A stretch of DNA of 64,000 bases from Prevotella sp. MA2016. Its GTDB lineage: Bacteria; Bacteroidota; Bacteroidia; Bacteroidales; Bacteroidaceae. The DNA lies in NCBI RefSeq assembly GCF_000619825.1, contig NZ_JHUW01000006.1, positions 372,001 to 436,000 of the forward strand, given 5' to 3'. Below the pieces are notes generated by a model that had not been told where the DNA came from, ran no database searches, and saw only the letters and a program-made list of their open reading frames with translations. The first letter of the stretch is position 1; each line of letters opens with the position of its first letter. The translations under genes were made by a program, and so were the position numbers. This document shows positions 20,785 through 30,201 of the stretch, one piece after another.

Positions 20785-20839
20785 AGGACAAAAAATGCAG
20801 AAATGAGGACAACGGTTTGTCGCCTTCTTCCTACCTTTG
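20785..20839 (+). promoter_or_regulatory. Mannan-type operator and promoter for the GH92-susCD-susE-GH76 operon
   Basis: AGGACA at 20785 and AGGACA at 20806 are 21 bp apart, and -7 TACCTTTG starts at 20832, 26 bp after the second box. Same layout as the promoter at 14194-14248. Confidence 0.75.
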
Positions 20840-20868
20840 CGCCGCAAAACTAATAAAACCGATTATTA

Positions 20869-23019
20869 ATGATGAATAAGACTCTGACGCTAATCCTTGG
20901 CCTGCTCTTTTCAGGACATCAACTGCAGGCCAGCAATTTAACCGAGAAGGTGAATCCTTTCATCGGAACAACAACTCTATGGACCCCAGAGGATCTGGGT
21001 TACACCCACACAGAAACTAAGCGCGCATGGGGAGCTGAGTCATTTCCTGGCTCAGCTCTTCCCAATGCAATGGTGCAACTCACTCCTGTTACCATGTATC
21101 CATCGGGTTCGGGCTATCAGTATGAAGATCATCAGATTTATGGTTTCGCGCATACCTGCAAAGGTCATTGGAACCTGCTTCATCTGCCCATCATGCCAGC
21201 CACGGGTCGTTTCTATCCAGATAATTTCTGTTCATGGTTCAGTCATGATAACGAGTCGGCACATCCTGGCTACTACCAGGTCTATCTCGACCGCTATCAT
21301 GTGAATGCAGAGTTGACCTCCACACTGCGTTGCGGTTTCCATCGTTACACTTTCCGTGCGAAGGATGAGAAGCGTCTGATTGTCGATATCACCCGTAGCA
21401 ACAACCGTCCTCGTCAGTGGCACATCCAGCAGTCAGGTCCTAATAGTTTTGAAGGTTTTCAAGATGGCGAGGGCCGCATCTTTTTCTATGCAGTCACCAA
21501 TCATGAGGTGAGTGGTATCAACATTCAGAAAGACCACCGTCACCAGATAGCCGTGGTTGACTTTAATAATAATAAAGGTACGCGTGCGTTAGAGCTGAAG
21601 ATTGGTTTCTCGTTTGTGAGCATTGCCAATGCCAAGCAGAACCTTGAAGCCGAGATGCTGGCAAAGCGTTTTGATGAGGTTCGTCAGGAGGCCGATGATA
21701 TCTGGAACAAGCAGTTGGGCCATATCCAGGTAGAGGGCGGTACCGAGAAGCAGCAGACTATGTTCTACTCTACGCTCTACCGTGCTTTCCTCTGGCCAGC
21801 CTTGCGCAGCGATGTCAATGGCGAATATACCGACGAGCAGGGTCGTGTCTGCAAGGCCGATTTCCGTTACTATACCAATCCCTCTTTCTGGGATACCTAT
21901 CGCAACAAACTCATCCTGCTGGGTATGATCACTCCCGATGTAGCTACCGACATCATCAAGTCGATTATCGATAAGGGTGAGAAGGCAGGTGGCTATATGC
22001 CCACCTTCTTCCATGGCGACCATGCCTCTACCTTTGTGGCAGGCTCCTGGTTGCGTGGTATCCGCGACTTCGACTTGCAGCGTGCTTATAAGCTGTTGCT
22101 GAAGAATGCCACCGTGCCTGGTCGTGGCGGACGCCCCTGGCTGAAAGAATACCTGGAGCAAGGTTGGATAGCTGAGAAGGACACCACCAATGTGCCTACA
22201 TGGGATGAGTATAAGGCGTCGGTCACCAAAACCCAGGAGTATGCCTACGACGACTATGCCACCGCCCTCATTGCCCGTGAACTGAAAGATAAGAAAAACT
22301 ACCAGCTGCTGATGCAGCATTCACAGAATTATAAGAACCTGTTCGACCCAGCTACAGGTTTCTGGCGCGGAAAAACTGCCGATGGCAAATGGATCAAGGA
22401 CTTCGATCCCTGGTACCCTTATTATGCCTATCAGTATCGTGAGGCTGATGCCTGGAACTCGCTCTTCTTCGCGCCCCACGACCCTGAGGGTATGGTAGCG
22501 CTCTATCCATCCAAGCAGGCCGTGGAACAGAAGCTCGACTCTCTCTTCTCTGAACCTAACCATGGCTATGAGGCCTGGAACCTGACAGGTTTCCTTGGCA
22601 CTTACTGTCACGGCAACCAGCCCGGTCATAGCATTCCCTATACTTACTATTTTGCCGATAAACAAGAAAAAGCTCAGGCGGTTATCGACTCCTTGCTCAA
22701 TCATTATTATGGTATGGGTGCCGAGGGACTGGCCTATGCTGGCATGGACGATGCCGGTGAGATGTCGTCGTGGTACGCACTCAATGCCATTGGTATCTAT
22801 ACCTACTCGCCTGCCGACCCACAGTATATCGTCACGGTACCTCTGTTTGATAAGGTGAGCTTCACCCTTGGTACCACGGGTAAGACCTTTACCATCCGTC
22901 GTGAGGGCAGTGGTCGTAAGATCAACCGTATCACCGTGGGTGGCAAGTTGCTGAAGGGCTGGTTTGTGCCTCACAGCAAACTGGCACAAGGTTCTGAGAT
23001 GATCATATATACTAATTAA
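20869..23019 (+). CDS. GH92 alpha-mannosidase
   Basis: Calcium-dependent exo-alpha-mannosidase, in this context probably trimming alpha-1,2/1,3 side chains of fungal mannan. 716 aa with a signal peptide about 1-22 (the second Met, at 20872, is an alternative start). Family landmarks: VNPFIGT near 27, HTCKGHWNLLHLPIMP near 103, YSTLYRAFLWP near 303, FWDTYRN near 342, GYMPTFFHGDHAS near 373, and GMDDAGEMSSWYALNAIGIY near 625 with the acidic pair expected for the active site. First gene of a likely five-gene operon ending with GH76; the next gene follows after 57 bp with no terminator. Confidence 0.92.
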   Translation: MMNKTLTLILGLLFSGHQLQASNLTEKVNPFIGTTTLWTPEDLGYTHTETKRAWGAESFPGSALPNAMVQLTPVTMYPSGSGYQYEDHQIYGFAHTCKGHWNLLHLPIMPATGRFYPDNFCSWFSHDNESAHPGYYQVYLDRYHVNAELTSTLRCGFHRYTFRAKDEKRLIVDITRSNNRPRQWHIQQSGPNSFEGFQDGEGRIFFYAVTNHEVSGINIQKDHRHQIAVVDFNNNKGTRALELKIGFSFVSIANAKQNLEAEMLAKRFDEVRQEADDIWNKQLGHIQVEGGTEKQQTMFYSTLYRAFLWPALRSDVNGEYTDEQGRVCKADFRYYTNPSFWDTYRNKLILLGMITPDVATDIIKSIIDKGEKAGGYMPTFFHGDHASTFVAGSWLRGIRDFDLQRAYKLLLKNATVPGRGGRPWLKEYLEQGWIAEKDTTNVPTWDEYKASVTKTQEYAYDDYATALIARELKDKKNYQLLMQHSQNYKNLFDPATGFWRGKTADGKWIKDFDPWYPYYAYQYREADAWNSLFFAPHDPEGMVALYPSKQAVEQKLDSLFSEPNHGYEAWNLTGFLGTYCHGNQPGHSIPYTYYFADKQEKAQAVIDSLLNHYYGMGAEGLAYAGMDDAGEMSSWYALNAIGIYTYSPADPQYIVTVPLFDKVSFTLGTTGKTFTIRREGSGRKINRITVGGKLLKGWFVPHSKLAQGSEMIIYTN

Positions 23020-23076
23020 AATAGATTTAAACTATTCTAATAACTAAAATTAAACTCATTCTAAACATTTTTCTCA

Positions 23077-26000
23077 ATGAAGAAAGTAAATTTCAACTAT
23101 TCCAGATTCATCTGGCAAGGCTTCATGGGTGTGGCTCTCTGCGTGGGTAGTCCGTCGCCAGTGTTTGCCGCTGGTGCCTCGGTGGCTGCGACCAACAGCG
23201 TCCAGCAAGCCACTGTAAGGGGTACGGTTGTAGATGCATCGGGAGAACCTATGATTGGCGTTACAGTTGCGATTAAAGGTTCAACTTCAGGCACGGTCAC
23301 TGGTCTTGATGGCAGTTTCTCACTCAACTGCAAACCAACCGATGTGTTAGTGTTCTCCTATGTAGGTTTTATCACGCAGGAGGTGCGTGCTAACGCTCCT
23401 GTAGGTCGCATCGTACTGAAGGAAGACAATTCTATTTTGGAAGAGGTGGTTGTTATCGGTTATGGTACCACCACCCGTAAGAGTGCTGTCGGTGCTGTTG
23501 ATCAGGTTCGTTCCGACCTGTTAGAAAATCGCCCTGTGGCCAATGTTACTCAGGCATTACAGGGTGCCGCACCAAACGTTATTATCCAGCGCAAGAACTA
23601 CAACCCAAACTCGCAGAATAATAACTTCAATATCCGTGGTATCAGCACGCTCAACGATAATAGTCCGCTGTTTGTCATCGACGGCTTGGTGACCGACTAT
23701 GACAACTTCAATCGTTTGAATCCTAACGATATCGAGAATATCTCTATCCTGAAGGATGCTGGTACCGCCGCTATTTATGGTTCTCGTTCGGCCAATGGTG
23801 TCGTACTGGTCACCACCAAGAAGGGTAAGGCCAATGAGCGTACCACCATCCGCCTCAACGGTATGGTGGGATGGGAGGATCCACATATTCTCTTCACCCC
23901 CGTCAAGGGCTATCAGAATGCTGTGCTGCGCAACACTGCCGAGACAAACGTGGGCAATGCCCCTGTTTACAGTCAGGACCAGATACTCGACTTCTATGCC
24001 CATCAGAGCGAGGAGCACTGGGCGCTCGACCAGATCTTCAAGACAGCCATGCAGCAGAATTACAATGTGAGCATCAGCGGTGGTAGCGACAAGACTACCT
24101 ACATGATCTCTGCCGGCTATTTCGATCAGGGTAGCAACTACGTCAGCACCCAGAAGTTTGGTTTGCAGCGTTATAACTTCCGTACCAACTTCACCACCGA
24201 GCTGGGTCGCCTCAAGCTCACTGCCATCCTGGCTTACACACGTACCGACAGTAAGAATACCAATGGCGGTAGTCTGGAGATTGATGCCAGTCGTGTGCCC
24301 AGCGCTTATATCTATAAGATGAAGTCGGCCGACGGTCGCTATCTGCTCAACGACGTGTGGGGGGAGTTCAACCCTCTGGGTCAGTTGGAGTCAGGCGGTT
24401 TCGATAAATATCGCAACAACGCTGTTACAGCTAGTGTCACCGGCGAGTTTAAGATTATCGATGGTTTGAAGTTGCGCGGTGTGTTTGGTGCCGATGTAGT
24501 AGGCAACACCCGCTATTCCAGAAGCATGCCTGCTTACTATTATGCTGGCGAGGATGCCACTGAGCCCCGTCCACGTAAGGAGTCAGACTTCCGTACCAGC
24601 AACTGGAATGCCGACAACTACCGTTTGAACACCCAGATTCTGCTTGATTATAATAAGACCTTCGGACAGCACACCGTGAGTGGTTTGTTTGGAGCCACCA
24701 ACGAGTCATATACCTGGTCTAACAATGAAATCTGGAAGAACTATGTTGATCCCGATCTGGGCACCTCTACCAGCATCACCACTGGCGAGGTAGGAAATAT
24801 CGGCGGCGGCACCACCGTGGATAGCTCTGGTCAGACCAGTATCACCTCATTGCTGGGTCGTATCGGCTATAACTACAACGAGCGTTACTATGCCGAATTC
24901 GATTTCCGTTATGATGGTAGCTCAAAGTTCCATAAGGACTACCGTTGGGGTTTCTTCCCCTCTGTATCACTGGGATGGCGCATCAGCGAGGAGTCGTTTA
25001 TGGACAAGTATCGTGAGCATGTGGGCGATCTGAAGATTCGTGGTTCTTACGGTATCCTGGGTAGTCAGGCTGTGGGCGACTACGACCGCTTCACCCGCTA
25101 TAGCGTCAGCTCCACCACCTATGCTTATAACAACCAGGCTGTGGCTGGTGCCGGATTCAATCTCGGTTTGAAAGATCTGACATGGGAGCGCACCAACACC
25201 TTCAATATCGGTATCGATGCTTCGTTCCTGCATAATGCACTTAACATCACCTTCGACTACTACACCAAGCGTACCAAGGACATCCTGATGAAGCCCTTGC
25301 AGCCCAGTGTGTTCGGAACCACCATGCCAAGTACCAATATCGGTGAGATGTCAAACAATGGTTGGGAACTCTCTATCAACTACCGTTTGAAGACTGGCGA
25401 TATGAAGCACAACTTCTACTTCAATATCGGTGATACCAAGAACAAGGTTACCAAGTTCCCTGGCAACGAGCAGATCAGCGGTGTTGATGAGATCTTCAAG
25501 ATTATCCGTGTGGGCGAGCCTCTGAACTCTTATTATGCTTGGCAGGTGGAAGGTCTGTTCCAGAGCTATGATGAGATTAAGAACTCTGCGCTGCCCCTTG
25601 GTGCCGAGGTCGCTCCTGGCGACTTGAAGTTTAAAGATCAGAATGGCGACAACGTCATCGACTCCAACGACCGTGTGATTGTGGGTAATGCCTTCCCACG
25701 CTACACATTCGGATTCACTTACCGCTTTGAGTGGAAAGGATTCGACTTCAGTATGTTCTGGCAGGGTGTAGGCAAGCGTTCGCAGATGCTGCGCGGCGAG
25801 TTGCTCGAACCTTATCATTCAAACTACTCTTACGTGATGTATAAACATCAACTTGATTTCTGGACCCCAACAAACACAAACGCTAAATATCCACGTCTGG
25901 CATCACAGGGCTCGGCCTCAGACACCAACAACTGGGGCCGCCCGTCAGACATTTTTGTACTCGACGCTAAGTATGCCCGTCTGAAGAATCTGACTATCGG

Positions 26001-26214
26001 TTATTCACTTCCTAAGAAATGGATTGAGCCTGCAGGCTTGCAGAAGCTCCGTGTCTATGTCACCGGACAGGATCTGCTCACACTGACCAAGAACTCGTTT
26101 ATCGATCCTGAGTCATCAGAGTTTGGCTCTAACATGAACTCAGGTGGCGGTAACAGTGGTCGCAACTATCCTATGCTGCAGTACTATGGCTTTGGCTTCG
26201 ATGTAGAATTTTAA
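23077..26214 (+). CDS. SusC/RagA-family TonB-linked outer-membrane transporter (alpha-mannan)
   Basis: 1045-aa TonB-dependent transporter. Signal about 1-32, regulatory-like domain about 46-115 (GTVVDASGEPMIGVTVAIKGS, LDGSFSL, FSYVGF), then EEVVVIGYGTTTRKSAVGA, a variant of the usual KSDLTG motif, and the plug (LFVIDGLVTDYDNFNRLNPNDIENISILKDAGTAAIYGSRSANGVVLVTTKKG). The barrel closes with YGFGFDVEF. Its stop codon overlaps by one base an ATG for the next gene (TAATG), but a better SusD start lies 21 bp further on. It is the second SusC of the mannan locus and may take a different mannan fragment from the one at 14.3 kb. Confidence 0.95.
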   Translation: MKKVNFNYSRFIWQGFMGVALCVGSPSPVFAAGASVAATNSVQQATVRGTVVDASGEPMIGVTVAIKGSTSGTVTGLDGSFSLNCKPTDVLVFSYVGFITQEVRANAPVGRIVLKEDNSILEEVVVIGYGTTTRKSAVGAVDQVRSDLLENRPVANVTQALQGAAPNVIIQRKNYNPNSQNNNFNIRGISTLNDNSPLFVIDGLVTDYDNFNRLNPNDIENISILKDAGTAAIYGSRSANGVVLVTTKKGKANERTTIRLNGMVGWEDPHILFTPVKGYQNAVLRNTAETNVGNAPVYSQDQILDFYAHQSEEHWALDQIFKTAMQQNYNVSISGGSDKTTYMISAGYFDQGSNYVSTQKFGLQRYNFRTNFTTELGRLKLTAILAYTRTDSKNTNGGSLEIDASRVPSAYIYKMKSADGRYLLNDVWGEFNPLGQLESGGFDKYRNNAVTASVTGEFKIIDGLKLRGVFGADVVGNTRYSRSMPAYYYAGEDATEPRPRKESDFRTSNWNADNYRLNTQILLDYNKTFGQHTVSGLFGATNESYTWSNNEIWKNYVDPDLGTSTSITTGEVGNIGGGTTVDSSGQTSITSLLGRIGYNYNERYYAEFDFRYDGSSKFHKDYRWGFFPSVSLGWRISEESFMDKYREHVGDLKIRGSYGILGSQAVGDYDRFTRYSVSSTTYAYNNQAVAGAGFNLGLKDLTWERTNTFNIGIDASFLHNALNITFDYYTKRTKDILMKPLQPSVFGTTMPSTNIGEMSNNGWELSINYRLKTGDMKHNFYFNIGDTKNKVTKFPGNEQISGVDEIFKIIRVGEPLNSYYAWQVEGLFQSYDEIKNSALPLGAEVAPGDLKFKDQNGDNVIDSNDRVIVGNAFPRYTFGFTYRFEWKGFDFSMFWQGVGKRSQMLRGELLEPYHSNYSYVMYKHQLDFWTPTNTNAKYPRLASQGSASDTNNWGRPSDIFVLDAKYARLKNLTIGYSLPKKWIEPAGLQKLRVYVTGQDLLTLTKNSFIDPESSEFGSNMNSGGGNSGRNYPMLQYYGFGFDVEF

Positions 26215-26234
26215 TGATTAAGTATCTTATCAAT

Positions 26235-27851
26235 ATGAAAATAAAGAAATATATCTATCTGTTTGCTGCTGTGGGCACCCTCACGCTTACTGCCTGCAAC
26301 GGCATGGAGAACGCCCCAGTCAATCAGTTTACCGATGCAAACTTCTGGGACTCTCCCGACAGAGCACAATATGTTGTGAATATGGCCTATGCTCAGATGT
26401 ATAATGCGGGCAAGATGTGGAGCGACGAGTCGCTGAGCGACAATGTCATCGATGGTCGTTCAACCACCGACCAGCGCTTGATGCGCATGGGGCAGGCCAC
26501 CTCCACTACCGGTATCTTTGCCAATGAGTGGCGAGACCTGTATGGCGGCATCAAGACCTGTCATGTGTTCCTTGAGAATATCGATGCTATCACGAATCTC
26601 GATCCTGCTAAGAAACAACGCATGATAGCCGAGATACGCTTTATCCGTGCTTACATCTTCTTCCGTCTCACCAATCTCTATGGTGATATTCCTTTCTTCA
26701 CCAAGGATATCACCGTGGACGAGTCAAACACCATCAGTCGTACCTCCCATGCCGAGGTGATGACCTTCATTCATCAGGAGTTGAATGAGATTATCAACGA
26801 CCTGCCATCGCGCAACGAACTACCCGCCAGCGAGAATGGTAAGATTACCAAGGGTGCTGTGGTGGCTCTGCAGGCTCGTGCCTATCTGATGGATAGCGAC
26901 TGGAGCAATGTGCAGAAGTACTGCGAGATGCTCATCAATCAGCCTGAGACTTATGGTTCATACGCCCTCTTCCCCAGTTACCGTGGCCTTTTCGAGGAAG
27001 ACAACGAGTATAACGAGGAGGTGATTCTGGACCGTGCCTATGTGCGCAACCTGCTCACCTGGGGTGAGATTGTGGATATGGTTCCTCTGAGTCAGGGTGG
27101 ACGTGTGGCCGACCGTGTGCCACAGCAGTCGCTCATCGACAACTACCTCACCCTCACTGGCTATACCATCGATGAGGCTGGTACCGACTACGATCCCAAT
27201 CATCCTTACGACAACCGTGACCCACGCCTCAGCGCCACTGTCATCTACGACAACTATGACTGGAGCGCTAACGTGAACGATGGTTCAAAGGATGTGACCA
27301 TCCATATCGACCCAGCTGCCGACAACACTGTTGACACCTATATCGGCACAGGTAGCAACACCACCTCTACCGGTTATTACACCCGTAAGTGGTTTGCGCC
27401 ACAGGCAGTAGGTGACATGAGCTCTGGTCTTAACATCATCATGTTCCGCTATGCTGATATTCTCCTGATGGAGGCTGAGGCCAAGCTGGAGCAGAACCAG
27501 TTTACTGCCGATGTGTGGAACAACACCGTTCGTGCCATCCGCAAGCGTGCCGGCTTCAAGACAGCCAAAGCACTCGACTTCCCTGCCGACAAGTCGCAGG
27601 CCGAGCTCCGTCAGATTCTGCGCAATGAGCGTCGCAGCGAGTTTGCCCTCGAGGGATTGCGCTGGTACGACATCAAGCGCTGGAAGGCTGGTAAGGAGTA
27701 TCTCACCCAGCAGGTTAGAGGTGCCAGCTTCACCCACGACATCCCCTGGAAGTTTACGTTCGATGAGAACCGCGACTACCTCTGGGCTGTTCCACAGAGC
27801 CAGATCGACCTGAACCCCAACCTGGGGCAGAACCCTGGCTATGGCAATTAA
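26235..27851 (+). CDS. SusD/RagB-family lipoprotein (alpha-mannan)
   Basis: SusD partner of the preceding SusC. I start at the ATG at 26235 (MKIKKYIYLF), which gives a normal lipoprotein signal ending LTAC (Cys21, 538 aa). An ATG overlapping the SusC stop at 26214 would add seven residues. Visible family blocks: AEIRFIRAYIFFRLTNLYGDIPFFTKD near 135, GAVVALQARAYLMDSDW near 215, FRYADILLMEAEAKLEQ near 405, VRAIRKRAGFK near 435, LRNERRSEFALEGLRWYDIKRWKAG near 465, and a final WAVPQSQIDLNPNLGQNPGY. Confidence 0.94.
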   Translation: MKIKKYIYLFAAVGTLTLTACNGMENAPVNQFTDANFWDSPDRAQYVVNMAYAQMYNAGKMWSDESLSDNVIDGRSTTDQRLMRMGQATSTTGIFANEWRDLYGGIKTCHVFLENIDAITNLDPAKKQRMIAEIRFIRAYIFFRLTNLYGDIPFFTKDITVDESNTISRTSHAEVMTFIHQELNEIINDLPSRNELPASENGKITKGAVVALQARAYLMDSDWSNVQKYCEMLINQPETYGSYALFPSYRGLFEEDNEYNEEVILDRAYVRNLLTWGEIVDMVPLSQGGRVADRVPQQSLIDNYLTLTGYTIDEAGTDYDPNHPYDNRDPRLSATVIYDNYDWSANVNDGSKDVTIHIDPAADNTVDTYIGTGSNTTSTGYYTRKWFAPQAVGDMSSGLNIIMFRYADILLMEAEAKLEQNQFTADVWNNTVRAIRKRAGFKTAKALDFPADKSQAELRQILRNERRSEFALEGLRWYDIKRWKAGKEYLTQQVRGASFTHDIPWKFTFDENRDYLWAVPQSQIDLNPNLGQNPGYGN

Positions 27852-27904
27852 TTCCTATCATCAATGAGTATTTTTACAACAACATCAACAAGAAAATTAA
27901 AACT

Positions 27905-29029
27905 ATGAATAAGAAGTATATTAAGGCATTTGCGCTGGTTGGCGCACTGCTCAGCATGGCATCCTGCACCTCCGATATGGAGTTCAAGGACAGTAAGGTA
28001 TCAGCTATCACACAGCTCTATGAGCCTGCCGATGGCAAGAGTGTAACCCTGCAGGCTTCGGCCACCGCCTCTACCTATTTTGAGTGGGAGGCTGCCAAGG
28101 CCGAAGACAGTGGCTCTCCCCTCTACGAGGTAGCGTTCTATAAGGAAGGCGAGAGCACACCTATCTATAAGGTACTCTCCGACAAGAATGGTATGATGAA
28201 CAGTGCCACCATCACCCATAAGACGCTGAACAAGGTGGCTGCCGCTGCTGGTTTCAAGGGCGGTGCCAGTGGTAAGGTTAGCTGGTCAATCATCGCTTCG
28301 CGCGGATTGAATCAGGCCGAATCCTCTGTTCGCCATCAGCTGAACATCACCTCGCTCGAAGGCTTCGATGAGATACCTTCATCACTCTTCATCATGGGCG
28401 ATGGTGCCGAGAGCGGTCGTGCCTTCTCATCACCAGAGCAGGGCGTCTTTGAGATTTTCACTAAGCTCGAGGGTGGCAAGACCTACCAGTTCTGCAGCAA
28501 CAACAAGGGCGATGGTACTATCTTCTCGCTCGATGGTCTGAAGCTGCGCGAGGGCGGTTCAACCACAGCTCCAGCTACAGGCATCTATCGTCTGGTTCTT
28601 GATTTCAACGTAGCTTCAGCTACCATTCGCGAAATCAAGAGCATCGGCTTGTTCTTCTGTCCTAACAACAATATCATGTTCGATCTGCCCTATGCTGGCA
28701 ATGGCGAGTTCTCTGGCGTTGGCGTAGTAGCCTTCAAGCAGGAGGGCTGGGGTCGCGACGAGCGCTATAAGTTCCTGATGGAGTATGCCGATGGCACCAA
28801 GCAGTTCTGGGGCACCAAGAACGGCACCGACTCACGCCCTGGTGGTCTGGCTATGGATGATCCTTACTATTATATTATGGAGACCGGCAACAACCAGTGG
28901 GACGACAAGTGGAAGTTTGATGGCGACTTTGATGGTGGTGCCGACGGTCCTCACCCCGGCGTTAAGACCCGTATCACCGTACTCTTCCATGGCGCTAACT
29001 ACACTCACCACGTAGAGTTGGCCGACTGA
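27905..29029 (+). CDS. SusE-like outer-membrane lipoprotein
   Basis: 374-aa lipoprotein (signal ending SMASC, Cys21) in the SusE/SusF position of the mannan operon. The N-terminal part (about 25-135: ITQLYEPADGKSVTLQASATAS.YFEWEAA, then GKVSWSIIASRGLN) resembles the immunoglobulin-like SusE N-terminal domain. The rest contains a segment (LFIMGDGAESGRAF....GVFEIFTKLEGGKTYQFCSNN) like the starch-binding or surface-glycan-binding domains of SusE/F. Expected to be a cell-surface glycan-binding protein, here probably for mannan. The C terminus (about 290-374) is Gly/Asp-rich and not recognised as a separate domain. Confidence 0.8.
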   Translation: MNKKYIKAFALVGALLSMASCTSDMEFKDSKVSAITQLYEPADGKSVTLQASATASTYFEWEAAKAEDSGSPLYEVAFYKEGESTPIYKVLSDKNGMMNSATITHKTLNKVAAAAGFKGGASGKVSWSIIASRGLNQAESSVRHQLNITSLEGFDEIPSSLFIMGDGAESGRAFSSPEQGVFEIFTKLEGGKTYQFCSNNKGDGTIFSLDGLKLREGGSTTAPATGIYRLVLDFNVASATIREIKSIGLFFCPNNNIMFDLPYAGNGEFSGVGVVAFKQEGWGRDERYKFLMEYADGTKQFWGTKNGTDSRPGGLAMDDPYYYIMETGNNQWDDKWKFDGDFDGGADGPHPGVKTRITVLFHGANYTHHVELAD

Positions 29030-29046
29030 TCATAGCTTTCTAACTT

Positions 29047-30201
29047 ATGCATAACATACTTAAAGTTTTCTTTGTACCGCTTCTCTGCAGCCTTGTACTG
29101 CAGGGTTGCGGTTCTTCTTCTTCGGATGATGACGAGCCTATTGTGAAGCCCACCCCCAACACGGTGGTCTGGCAGCAGGTGGCTGAGGATGCCACACAGG
29201 CTCTGGTGACTCACTTCTGGAACGGCGGCGAGGGCTATTTCAACTCTCTGCCCGATGTGGCCGACGTCCAGCATAATCAGTACTGGCCGCAGGCACATGC
29301 CATGGACGTGGTGATTGATGCCTATCTGCGTACAGGCAGCTCGGGCTATCGGGTGCTGTTTGATAAGTGGCATGATGGTATCAAGAAAAAGGCTGGCAAC
29401 AGCTATTTCAATGATTTCTACGACGATGAGGAGTGGATCTGCCTCACCATGCTGCGCCTGTATGACTGCACCAAGGAGCAGAAATATCTGGATACCGCCC
29501 AGTTGCTGTGGGACGACATCCAGAATGCCTGGAACACCAAGTACTGTGGTGGCGGCATGGCCTGGCGTAAGAGTCAGCCATGGAGCAAGAATGCCTGCAG
29601 CAATGGTCCTGCCGGCATCATCGCAGCCCGTATGTATAACATCCAGAAGCGCGATGCCGACCTCGACCTGGCCAAGCGCATCTACAACTGGGAGCGCGAC
29701 AACCTCTATGCTGCCGGTACTGGTGCTGTTTACGACAGTATGAACGGTCAGAGCGGCAATAGCATCACCAATTGGGTGTTTACCTATAATCAAGGCACGT
29801 TTGTGGGCATGTGCTACGAGTTGTATCGTATCACTGGCGAGAACCTCTATCTGCGCGATGCCGTGCGTGCTTCGTCATACACCCTGTCGAGCCTGAGCGA
29901 CTTGTCGGAGAGTGTGCTGAAGGATGAGGGTACAGGCGATGGTGGCTTGTTCAAGGGTATCTTTGTGCGTTATTTCACTTTGTTGCTTCAGGACAGTCAT
30001 CTGGAGCAGTCGGATAAAACCCGTTTTGTGGCTTATCTCAAGCATAATGCCGAGGTGCTGAAAGAGAAAGGTATGCAGCCCCAGAAGCTGATTGGTTGCA
30101 ACTGGGCACGCAATAACTCTGCCGTCGATCTGGGCACCCAGGTCAGCGGATGTGCTTTGTTCGAAGCTATGGCCATCCTCAGTGGTGCTGATGGCCTATA
30201 G
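29047..30201 (+). CDS. GH76 endo-alpha-1,6-mannanase lipoprotein
   Basis: Endo-acting enzyme cutting the alpha-1,6-mannan backbone. 384 aa with lipoprotein signal ending LQGC (Cys21). The mature N terminus GSSSSDDDEP is Ser then acidic, resembling the Bacteroidota surface-export signal, so a cell-surface location is likely. The catalytic Asp pair is seen in FYDDEEW (Asp126-Asp127), with further family blocks YWPQAHAMDV near 80, GGMAWRKSQPWSKNACSNGPA near 170, and NWVFTYNQGTFVG near 242. Last gene of the mannan operon. Its final six bases (CTATAG) are also the last six bases of the convergent HTCS gene. Confidence 0.92.
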   Translation: MHNILKVFFVPLLCSLVLQGCGSSSSDDDEPIVKPTPNTVVWQQVAEDATQALVTHFWNGGEGYFNSLPDVADVQHNQYWPQAHAMDVVIDAYLRTGSSGYRVLFDKWHDGIKKKAGNSYFNDFYDDEEWICLTMLRLYDCTKEQKYLDTAQLLWDDIQNAWNTKYCGGGMAWRKSQPWSKNACSNGPAGIIAARMYNIQKRDADLDLAKRIYNWERDNLYAAGTGAVYDSMNGQSGNSITNWVFTYNQGTFVGMCYELYRITGENLYLRDAVRASSYTLSSLSDLSESVLKDEGTGDGGLFKGIFVRYFTLLLQDSHLEQSDKTRFVAYLKHNAEVLKEKGMQPQKLIGCNWARNNSAVDLGTQVSGCALFEAMAILSGADGL

